A stretch of 64,000 nt of DNA from Homalodisca vitripennis (lineage: Eukaryota > Arthropoda > Insecta > Hemiptera > Cicadellidae), in assembly GCF_021130785.1 (NCBI RefSeq), contig NW_025776251.1:62001-126000 (forward strand), given 5' to 3'. Below are positions 54,679 to 64,000 of the stretch, in pieces. The notes beneath the pieces are model-generated. The model saw only the letters and a program-made list of their open reading frames with translations. It made no database searches and was not told where the DNA came from. The translations under genes and the position numbers were made by a program. Position 1 is the first letter of the stretch; every line of letters begins with the position of its first letter.

Positions 54679-56070
54679 TCAAGCATTAATATAATACTTT
54701 AGTGACCGGAGCGCAGCTTGACGCTGAACCCGGGCGAGTCGCAACCTATAACTTTCCTTGGTAAGAGCGTCTGCCCACACCTCTGCCCCATAAAGGAGTA
54801 CGGACTGGACTGCGGACATCAATAACCGTCTTTTGCTGGACCGAGGACCCCCAACATTGGCCATCAGCTTACTAAGATAAGAGACCACCTTAGCAGCCTT
54901 GTCCGCCGAACGGAAGATCTGGTCTCTCCAGCTAAACTTATTGTCCACCATGACTCCGAGGTACTTGGCGGCACGCGTTGACTGGACCACTTCCCTTCCC
55001 ACTCGCAGCGGGACGACGGTGTCAATTCTTTTCTTTGTGAGAATCACGATCTCCGTCTTGCTCAGAGCAAGCGAAAGACCGTGATCGGACATCCAGGCGT
55101 TGACCACTCGCATGACCTGGTTCAACTTTAGCTGGGCCAGCTCAACGTTGCGTGCGGCGATGAGAGCCGCAACGTCATCGGCGTACCCAACCAAGACGGT
55201 TTCCTCTGGCATCTCGGATCTCAGGAGGCTGTCATAAGCGATATTCCAGAGATCCGGGCCGAGTATTGAACCCTGCGCGGCACCAGAGGTGACTTCCACC
55301 GTCCGCGCTCCGTCTCGAGTGTCATATATCAGACGCCTAGAACGGAGGTAGTCCTCGATGAGCCGCAACAGATACGTTGGAATTCGGAAGGTGTCACGAA
55401 GTGCATCCAACATATCGACCCATCTCGCCGAGTTGAAGGCATTCTTGACATCAAGCGTAACAAGAAGCACTACTCGGCGGGAGAAATGGTTGTGGCTCTC
55501 GGCTCTTTCAACTGCTTTATGTACTTCCGTAATCGCGTCGATTGTTGATCGTCCCTTTCTGAAACCGTACTGACGAGGGCATAGGTCCCCGACAGCTACC
55601 ACGGCAGAAATCAGGCGGGAACGGATTAATTTTTCAAAAAGTTTTCCAGCCGTGTCCAGCATGCAGAGAGGTCTGTAGTACGACGGCAGCTCTGGATCAC
55701 CTTTTCCCTTGCTAATAAGCACCAGCCTGGCGGTTTTCCAGGGAGATGGAAACACTCCTTCAACCAAGCAGGCATTGTACATTCTCAGCAACAACCCGGG
55801 ATTGATGGTGAAAATCTTCTTCAGAGCCTCGCTGGGAATCCCGTCCGGGCCGGGAGCCTTGTTGCTTTTCAGGGTGAGAACGGAGGTTTCCAACTCCTCA
55901 ATAGTAAAAAGCGGAACGCTCTCCACCCGTTCGAAGTCAACTAGTGGTCGCTGTGGATGTACAGGAAACAGGGCAGTGACGATCCTCTCCATGGTGGCGC
56001 CCTCCATAAGGAGCGAGCCCCACGGGCTTAAGCCAAATTTAGGCCTAGCCTGAAGTAATGTGATAAACAA
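54679..56070 (-). pseudogene. R1-type LINE reverse transcriptase, truncated, unit 2
   Basis: Encodes the same 463 residues as the unit 1 copy, including GYADD, with the same truncation points. The ends are therefore a property of the repeating unit and not of independent insertions. Confidence 0.88.
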
Positions 56071-56427
56071 TCCCAGGTTAGAATCCTAAAGAGTAGAGAA
56101 GGTTTTTTAGTGGGTAAACCCGTTTTTAGGGGAGTCCCACACTACAGGCTGGCCACCTGTGTGCGTAATTGCATTTTTCCTGCCTCTCCCTCAAAAAAAA
56201 AAAAAAAAAACTAAGTTCTTCTATATGTAAAAACCAGATTCTAAGATATTAATCTAGTTTTCCTTAAAAAGACTTATTGTATTACAAAAAAACTTGTTAC
56301 AACAAAAAGTTTCAGTTACCATTTATGTAAAAGGTTTTTTTTATTGGTGATACTTTCTACTACTTAGAACATAGTATTTTAAAACAGAGAACAATAGCAA
56401 AGTTTCATGCCCACTACTTTTTTTCAG

Positions 56428-56593
56428 ATAACGTACAACTCAAGGTTGTTGATTCACGTTTAAAACAGTTAAAAAGAGAAAGATTGTTGGACCAAAAACT
56501 AGGAAGAACAAGCTCCGCACGAAGGAAACCAAAAAAAAAAAAAATTTCATTAATCAATTACTTAAATTAACTCCTACCAAAGCTGATGAACAA
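56428..56593 (+). other. Candidate exon, unit 2
   Basis: Same splice-bounded stretch as 47394-47559, with the same A14 frame break. Confidence 0.4.
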
Positions 56594-56883
56594 GTAAGTT
56601 TATTTGAATGTATATTTTTTTATGTACAAAAAATGTATGTAAGATCACACTCTGTGGTAGCATTTTAGTATAGGTCACGACTACGTTGAAATGTTTTGAA
56701 ATCTTAAAAAACAAAAACCGTTTCAATCATATAAAGTTCGTAAAATCATGGGCAGGATTTAGTTACAATTAATATAAAATAATGTTTTTAAATGTTCACT
56801 TAAAAGAATTCAATGTTACCCTGTACTTCTGAAACATTTGACTGTTATCAATTATCATGTGTATTATAATTAGCTATAGAGGT

Positions 56884-57408
56884 GTGGATTGGATTCTAGT
56901 ATGCCCCAACTTCTAACGGGCCCCGACTTCTAGCAGGCCCCAACCTTTTGCAGGCCCAAACCTATAGTACACTATTACCTCTAGCAGGTTACACCAGTCC
57001 CTCTGGCAGGCTCTAGTCTCTGCCAGGATTCCACCTCTAGTAGGCTCTAAACTTTAGCAGGTCTCGAGTTTTAGGAGAGCCATGCCTCTGTGAGATCCCA
57101 TGAACTAGCAGGCCCCAGGCTGTAGCGGCCCCATATTCTAGTGGACTCTGAACTCTAGCAGGCTCCGACCATTAGCAGGCCAGGATTAATAAAGGGTCCC
57201 GACCATTAGCAGGCCCCAATTATTAGCGACCAATAGAGGGCCCCGACAATTAGCAGGAGACGACCATTCGAGGGCCCCATTTAATAGAGGACCCCCACCA
57301 TTAGCAGCTCACCCACCATTAGGGGGCCCGATCATTAAGAGGCCCCGATACTTAGCGGGTCCCGACTATTAGCAGGCCCCAACCATTAGCGGGCTTCGAT
57401 TAATAGAA
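56884..57408. repeat. Minisatellite spanning the unit 2/unit 3 junction
   Basis: Same degenerate TAGCAGGCCC-type block as at 47850-48373. Confidence 0.88.
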
Positions 57409-57470
57409 GTAAACAATAGCTAAGCCCACAGTATTTACAAAAGCTTATTGTATTACCTGTCCTTCACAAA

Positions 57471-57710
57471 ATGACCAAACCATTAGAGGACCGAATTTCA
57501 AATGAAAGAAACCTAACTATTCAGGAAAATCCCAACGGTATAAGTAAAACTCTTGATAAAAATATTCATCAGGATAATGTTACGTCACCTCAAAGCAGTA
57601 GCTCATCCAAGAGTCCAACCAAAATTGATGACAAACACAACAAAATTTCAAGGAAGAAATGGACTGAAGAGAAAAATCTACAATTTATCATGAGTTTGGA
57701 GAACAGATAA
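57471..57710 (+). CDS. Small Ser/Lys-rich frame, unit 3
   Basis: As in units 1 and 2 except Asp to Glu in the KKWT(D/E)EKN segment; a nearby base change is silent. Confidence 0.35.
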   Translation: MTKPLEDRISNERNLTIQENPNGISKTLDKNIHQDNVTSPQSSSSSKSPTKIDDKHNKISRKKWTEEKNLQFIMSLENR

Positions 57711-57975
57711 TCAGAATATTGTTTAATGTTTTAAACCACTGTTTGTTTTGAGAGGTGTTTTTATCGAATTGTAATAGTTTTGCAAGTTATATTGTTGAAA
57801 TGTAGTCTTTAGTCTGTCAGGCCACATCAGACCTAGACATGTATTACAATGCCATTACTCAGTATCTTAAACCGTTCCACAATACAATAAAATAGTGTTT
57901 AAGAATCATGTGATTATTTTTTACCTATAATACTTAGGTCTAATATATAACATCATAATGACTGTGGCGGAGTAC

Positions 57976-58371
57976 TCCAGTAGATTTCGTCTGATGACGA
58001 GTCGTTGCAATAGTAATCCTGCTCAGTACGAGAGGAATCGCAGGTTCGGACATTTGGTTCATGCACTCGGTCGAGCGGCCGGTGGTGCGAAGCTACCATC
58101 CGTGGGATTATGCCTGAACGCCTTATAAGGCCGAATCCCGCCTAGTGGGCGCCGACATCCACTTGGAGTCCCGTGAGCGAAGGCTCAAAACAATGTGACT
58201 TTACTAGGCGGTGCCGTCCTCGTGGCGGCCCGTCGCATGAGCCGGTGGCCGCGTACCATAAGTGGACGGCTCGGTCGATTGTGACCGTGTCCGTACCGGT
58301 ACGCGGCTTAACTCGGGTCGACCCTTCGGGGAGTTCGATGTCGGGACTCGGAATCGTCTGTAGACGACTTT
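57976..58371 (+). rRNA. 28S rRNA 3'-terminal fragment, unit 3
   Basis: Same tail, but with copy-specific changes: a base in AGGAATCGCAGG and an insertion giving CCTTATAAGG in place of CCTCTAAGG, plus others further on. These fall in normally invariant rRNA positions, so this copy is not maintained as functional rRNA. Confidence 0.9.
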
Positions 58372-58446
58372 GCAATAGTCGATGAGGTTGTAACTCCACC
58401 CCTCATTTATCAACCCGAATTGGGAGAACCAGAATCAGAACTCAAA

Positions 58447-59145
58447 ATGAATTCCTTACTGGTGTGGGAACAATTGTTTGATCTTCGTCAAGACAATCTT
58501 GTTGTTGTGCCGCTCCATATTACCCCGGATTTGTCATGGATGCGGGAAAGATATTCCGGTCATCCCTTGTTAGAGACTCTCAAAATGAATTCCGACATAC
58601 TTACTCCTGAACTCTATCAAGGAGCATTTGACATAATTGCTGGAAGAAAATTGAACTATTTCTATGTGGCAGAAGCTTTAAATCATATAAATAGTATGAT
58701 CAACTTCTACGTGGCGGGTTACAGAATTGGTCAGCGCCAAGGGATTCACAGTTTGAAAGAGCAGATGGCCACTACCTCAAATACAGTGTCAGAGTTGATG
58801 AAGGTGATGGTGAATTCCATTGAGTCCAATGCCCAGAACATGGAACGTGTCAAAACCTTCACTGATACATCTGTCTCTCACATGTCAAAGCTTGTAAGTA
58901 AGATTGAGAATGTTTACCTGCAGGGGGAGCAGGGCCCTTATATGGAGACTGTGGCAGAAGTTCAACATCCCATGGTTCAGACCAAAAATGTGGTTGCTTG
59001 TCTTGCTGAAGGCAGAACCATCACATTTACATGGGACAAAGAGACCACCAAGATGAATGTAAATCAGTACAAAAAATTCGGCTTACGACCTGAGCAATGG
59101 AATGAATTAAAGTTGGGATTTACTCAACTTCATCCTTGGTTTTAG
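58447..59145 (+). CDS. Unrecognised 232-codon frame joined to the 28S tail, unit 3
   Basis: The protein is unchanged relative to units 1 and 2, although the 28S tail just upstream has several changes in this unit. Confidence 0.5.
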   Translation: MNSLLVWEQLFDLRQDNLVVVPLHITPDLSWMRERYSGHPLLETLKMNSDILTPELYQGAFDIIAGRKLNYFYVAEALNHINSMINFYVAGYRIGQRQGIHSLKEQMATTSNTVSELMKVMVNSIESNAQNMERVKTFTDTSVSHMSKLVSKIENVYLQGEQGPYMETVAEVQHPMVQTKNVVACLAEGRTITFTWDKETTKMNVNQYKKFGLRPEQWNELKLGFTQLHPWF

Positions 59146-59518
59146 TAGTATTGAGGCTATTTTGCTCAATTGTATTTTTTTTTGTTTTATTTGTGCTGCA
59201 TTGGAAGAGGTTATTACAACATATACAATAGTTAGAGAGGAAACCTAGTTTAACACCATGAATGCCGGGGGTATTCTAGCTGTTACCCTGGCTTACTTAT
59301 AATTTATGTGCTACTTGTCTCATGGCACAATGAGGGTGTTAAATATGTTGTATAATTGGTATTAAAAACAGTTTATTTCAACAGACGATATTTTGTTGTA
59401 GGATGGTCTTGAGCGTAAAAACAAATTTTAAGAATATTTCTCTAAGAAATAGAAAAGATATACAACAAGATATCTTTTATAATGCAAGCAATGCTTAATT
59501 TTCGAGCGAAATCTATGT

Positions 59519-59754
59519 ATGGATTGCGTTACAATTGAGAGGGTGGAACAAATAAAGTATCTGGGGGATATTTTAGACGAAAGTGGTAGTTGAATGTGTT
59601 CCCTACATTCTGAATGTGAAAAACTATTTAAACACTTCGTGGAGGAAGTTTTATTTTCTTCAGTATTTTTATCTTGAAAACTATTTACTATTCTATAATT
59701 AACTCTAAATTGCAATATGATATTTCATGTTGGGGAGGGTTACATAATACTGTA
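59519..59754 (+). pseudogene. LINE RT thumb remnant, unit 3
   Basis: Copy of the unit 1 remnant. Confidence 0.6.
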
Positions 59755-59780
59755 TCATAAAATTTGAACAATGATTTCAG

Positions 59781-61166
59781 AATGCAGACATTTTGACAAT
59801 GTGTAGGGAAAGCTCTGCACTTATCAAAACACTGCAGGAAACTGTAAGAAGTATAATCCTACTGACCCTGCCACCGATACCAAAGCTGGAGAAAAAATAC
59901 TGTCCTAGCCATTTCAAACTCTTGGAGACGTACAATGTCCACATCCGTAGCTTGGAAAACGGTTATTCATGTTATTGCGTTATTTTCTGTATTGTTTTAG
60001 TCAGGACAAGAAATATCTATTTATACTCTTAACTTACAAATTTTATTAAACACAATGTAAAGACGGTGAATTATGAGTGTTCTTAGAAAATATATTCAAG
60101 CGACAATTTATATAAATATGCAATACTAATTTTACATAAACATTATAGCTTGATAGTTATTTGATATTGTAATGGTAGGTTAACACCCAGTAATCTCAAC
60201 CTCAAAAAGAAAAAAGTGTAAAGTCCCCTCCTCCCAAATTCATTTCAAGAAATGGTCCTTGAGTTTACTTATATACTTAAATATATAATGTAATATACTT
60301 GTTCTTACTTTCTTGCCGTGCTGTATATTTTATATACAAGATTTTTTAGTTGATTTCAGTAAATTTAGTATATCATACATGAAATCTTGTTGATATGATG
60401 GTCATAAGTTTGGATCATTATTTTAATCTGCCTAATTGAGGCTATTTTGCTCAATTGTATTGATTGTTAACCATTTTGAAATTATAACATGATGCCATAT
60501 TTCAATGGTACTCTATGCGATGATACATAATTGTGTATAATTTTTGTTTGTTCCTATTTTTGTTTTACTCTTGTATTTAAGAATTGCCGACATCAGCCCA
60601 CTGTACGTGACCTCTTCTCCACGCCAGAAGTGCCTTATGCATCGGTTTGAACAGTAAGTATTTAAATTTATTGATTAATTTCAGTTTGCTACTATTACTG
60701 CATTTTGATGAAGCACCGAAAACAGAATTATTAATTTTATATTATAATCAACTATTAATGTTGTTTTATTATACTGTGAATTCTCTATTTTCATCAAATA
60801 TTTGGTATGAAATACTTTTACTAACTGTTTAATTTTATGTATTGATTTTTTGCAGATTCTTCTCTGGAAGAGCTAGAAGACCAGATTTAATTCACCTCAA
60901 TCGGCAAGGTCTTATTGTTATGCGTAAGTATATCCTTGACAAATGTTTATACATTATAGATTTGTTTTTAGTCTGTATAATTTTAGTTTTTATATAACTT
61001 TATATCTAAACATTTTATTGTTATAAAAACAACATAGCATGTAAGTTCTTCATAATATGATTTTTTATTATGTTACACCAAAGATTTGTATGAGAACGCG
61101 TCTTCCAAATTTTAGTGAACTGATAAGTGGGAAAATGTGTTTCTTTTAATTAGATTTATTAAAGTG

Positions 61167-61211
<45 letters not shown>

Positions 61212-61374
61212 CAAATTTTTAACAAATTGTATATAACTGTTCAAAATTACTTTGCAAGTATTAGTATGTATATTTGTATTTATCAAGTTGTCCAAATTTT
61301 AAAAAAATTAGCTGTTGAATATTTATATTTTTACAGGGTATGTACAGTTATGCTATCTCTGTGGATATTTGTAG
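59781..61374 (+). pseudogene. SGNH-hydrolase-like gene, partial exons, unit 3
   Basis: Same exon set and splice sites as units 1 and 2; possible terminal stop at 61372-61374. Confidence 0.55.
61167..61206. repeat. (TA)n tract, unit 3
   Basis: Length matches unit 2 and not unit 1. Confidence 0.95.
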
Positions 61375-62216
61375 GATGTATATGTAAAAATACATAACAT
61401 AATTATCGTCATGGTAAATCTTCCTGTATATTTATTTAGCTGTTGGTTTTTGTGTATTTAAATAGACGATTTATTACTATTCTTGTGTCAAGTACAGTTC
61501 ATGTATATATCTTATAGTAAAGTGGCATTATACATTTTATTGTTCTAGTTCCATAATACCGAGAAGTCCTTTAAAGTCTGTGTATCATTTTAAATGTTGT
61601 AATACTTTTTATGAAAGATCATATTTTGCCATGAATATTTTCTGATCTATAAACTAAGTATACATTGAATGGAATGTTGTGGTAATATTTAGTAGTACTA
61701 AGTAAACTCTTTAAATATAACAATTTGGAATTTTTATTTCACTCTTACCCCACTAAATGTTTTGGACAGAAACGCAACTCTTTCCCGTAATGTGTGAAAT
61801 ATAATTTAAACATATATACTTCTTAACGTGAAAAAACTAATATAAGAGCCCGTGTCAATTTCGCTTAGCTTTAAAATCTCTTAGCAATTGACACTGAAGC
61901 AATATTTGTAATATAATTGAACCATGCATATCCAAAACGTTGTACGTGCCAAAAACACATGAAATGCTTTTTATTGCAGAAATACGTTGTAAATGCTATC
62001 CTTTTGACTGGCACAAAACATTATTATGATACCGTCACTCCTAGTGGGTGAAAATGGAAACAAAACAGCTGTGCAAGTCAAAACGTTGTAGAGTGCTGTT
62101 TCCGTGCGGCAAAATAAAATATAACTAAACACAACAGAATTCGTATTTTTGTAACCTATTCGATATTATGAAGTGTACGTAACCTTAAATTTTAATTAAA
62201 TAGATAAAAAAAAATT

Positions 62217-62291
62217 ATGACGCACAAGTGCGTCATCTGCACATGGCATAACTAATGTTCCCGTGTGCGGATGACGCGCCGGCGCGTCATC
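62217..62291. repeat. Palindrome pair, unit 3
   Basis: Palindromes at 62217-62236 and 62270-62291, as in the other units. Confidence 0.8.
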
Positions 62292-62450
62292 ATTCTTTTA
62301 TCCTTGTTTCAGGTTAAAAATATTACATTTCGTGTTTGTACATGATCCATTAGCTTAAAATATACATCGTTAAGTATAAAAAGAATAAAATATTTATATA
62401 AAAAACAAAAATGTCATTGTTTTAGTCAGATCTTTCCACAAATGTTGGGT

Positions 62451-62653
62451 TCACATACTATGGTGTATTCTAAAACAATCTTCGAGACACAATGCAGGTT
62501 TTCCAGGACATGCCTCACATTGATAAATTGGGTCCTTCCTTTTTCCTTTTTTATAACACACATTGCAACGTCTTCTTTGTGTTTTATTGTTTTTTCCTAA
62601 AGGTGATTTGACAGGGAGATGCTCAACTATCGCTGGCTGAAGTCGCGCGCCAA
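62451..62653 (-). pseudogene. piggyBac transposase C-terminal remnant, unit 3
   Basis: Same zinc-finger end. One base differs near 62598 (CCTAAAGG against CCCAAAGG), silent in the piggyBac frame. Confidence 0.85.
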
Positions 62654-63716
62654 GTCTTGGTGCCGAAATTTCGGACGGGCGTCAGCAGACGTTTTATCAT
62701 TGTCATTCTAAAATCAAATAACGCAATTTTGTTGCCAATTGTGTGTTTGTTTCACAGTAGGAATGCATTGACCATACTCATTTTCAATATGTGTATAAAT
62801 ACCTTCTTATACTATCTTAATGTTTGTCTTGCTGTAATTCTTTTTGTTTTAAGTAGACATTACATGCAGCCTGATAGTGCACAGACCCTTGCCTAGTTAG
62901 ATTTTTGTCTGTTGTATAAAGGGTCAACATTCTAGTTAGTTTCTGCTAAGGCAGGAGTATACCAATTAATTAGTTTGGATTTTTTTTAGCTAGTCTTCTT
63001 AGATATTTTAATTACAGATAGCAAAAGTGCTATAGATTTACATACTTCTTAAACACTTCATTTCAGTTATTATAAATACTATTAAGTTTACTACTTTAAC
63101 ACTGTAATACTTTAAAATAATATTAAAATTAACAATAATATTATCAATAGCAGTGTTTAAGCGAGTTGGTAGAGTATTAAAAGGAAAAAGATTTAATGGT
63201 CTGAGAAGGTTTAAAAAAATCTTAAGGAAACTGTATTATTTCTACTTCTGTTACCCATTTATATGTTGCAATTTCCAGCAATAAATAGCTTTTAATTGTG
63301 TTTTTTATTTTTTTTATAGTACATTCAAAATCAGTCAGAACACTTTTGACATAACCACTTATTACAACAACATTTACTTCCAATAATTTAATACAACAAC
63401 TTTCATATGTATCTCAGAGTAAATGTATGTTATATCTACAACAGCAAATGTAACAAAATTTAAAATGTAAATAACTACACCTCCTTTTTTTAACTTTACT
63501 CCACACTACATGAGCACGTATATCGGGAAGTTGAAGAATTAGTGGTAAGTGAGTGAGTGAATGAGGACCTCGCCTTATATTACATATATAGAGGTTACAA
63601 CTAATTAAAAATTAAAAAGGATAATTAATTTACTATCTTGTTTAATTGTTTAAACAATTGCATGAATTAAAATATATAAAATGGTATTCAATGAATTAAA
63701 ATATATAAAATGGTAT

Positions 63717-64000
63717 TCAAGCATTAATATAATACTTTAGTGACCGGAGCGCAGCTTGACGCTGAACCCGGGCGAGTCGCAACCTATAACTTTCCTTGGT
63801 AAGAGCGTCTGCCCACACCTCTGCCCCATAAAGGAGTACGGACTGGACTGCGGACATCAATAACCGTCTTTTGCTGGACCGAGGACCCCCAACATTGGCC
63901 ATCAGCTTACTAAGATAAGAGACCACCTTAGCAGCCTTGTCCGCCGAACGGAAGATCTGGTCTCTCCAGCTAAACTTATTGTCCACCATGACTCCGAGGT
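63717..64000 (-). pseudogene. R1-type LINE reverse transcriptase, C-terminal part, cut by window, unit 3
   Basis: The visible part reads MVDNKFSWRDQIFRSADKAA through LRSLKYYINA as in the other units. It continues beyond the right edge of the window. Confidence 0.85.

Larger units (their letters stand above)
39121..64000. repeat. Tandem array of ~9.04-kb units (2.75 units in the window)
   Basis: Three units start at the same phrase CGACCATTAGCAGGCCC: 39121, 48166 and 57200, giving periods of 9045 and 9034 bp. The third unit runs off the window. All features recur in the same order and orientation. Differences are rare: single substitutions, a (TA)n length change and homopolymer changes. Copies 1 and 2 agree against copy 3 in the left part of the unit, whereas copies 2 and 3 agree against copy 1 further right. 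This is typical of an array shaped by unequal exchange or conversion and argues against pure assembly duplication. Confidence 0.95.

Noticed and set aside
39121..64000. The array as an ordinary rDNA cluster
   Set aside because: The period is in the right range, but only the last 400 bp of 28S are present. 18S, 5.8S and most of 28S are missing, and unit 3 has changes at invariant rRNA positions.
1..64000. CRISPR arrays, bacterial operons or riboswitches
   Set aside because: No regularly spaced short repeats of that type. Spliced genes and transposon families show that the DNA is eukaryotic.

Overview
This window is eukaryotic, AT-rich and repeat-dense. Spliced transposase genes, many transposon families and an arthropod-like 28S rRNA 3' end suggest an arthropod, probably an insect and possibly a hemipteran; that placement is inference. 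I see no conventional single-copy host gene. Almost every long reading frame belongs to a mobile element or to a large tandem array.

Layout. 1-1797 is a near-perfect long inverted repeat (732-nt arms, about 333-nt spacer). 2586-11450 holds fragments of three LINEs: an endonuclease fragment (2586-3828), a minus-strand element with an in-frame Gag/reverse-transcriptase/RNase H fusion of 780 residues (4061-6403), and a decayed R1/LOA-like element (9411-11450). A decayed transposon-associated gene lies between them (7376-8500). 12433-13954 is a broken piggyBac transposase. 14178-17868 is a Mutator-like element with about 103-bp terminal inverted repeats and an intact 787-residue transposase. Next to it, 17894-21751 is a complete two-gene Harbinger element with a TTA target duplication, in which each gene carries one premature stop. 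21757-22707 and 31035-31988 are two copies of a repeat carrying the end of a Helitron helicase. Between them lie pogo-like and piggyBac-like debris and a well-preserved hAT element (27232-30477, 8-bp target duplication, spliced 646-residue transposase). 32130-39081 holds a DUF7869-like remnant, a Mutator-family fragment, a second Harbinger-related locus and another piggyBac end.

From 39121 to the window end there is a direct tandem array with a period of about 9.04 kb (units at 39121, 48166 and 57200; the third is cut by the window). Each unit begins in a degenerate minisatellite and contains, in order: a small Ser-rich frame, about 400 bp of the 28S rRNA 3' end, an unrecognised coiled-coil-like frame of 232 codons joined directly to the 28S tail, a LINE RT scrap, exons of an SGNH-hydrolase-like gene, a (TA)n tract, a piggyBac C-terminal remnant with two palindromes, and a truncated R1-type reverse transcriptase on the minus strand. 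The copies are nearly identical but carry distinct sequence variants, and the shared variants change partners along the unit. This array, with its rRNA tail fused to an unknown frame, is the most unusual thing in the window.

Caveats: all family names come from motif recognition without database search. Frames described as open may use non-ATG starts unless a start is stated.
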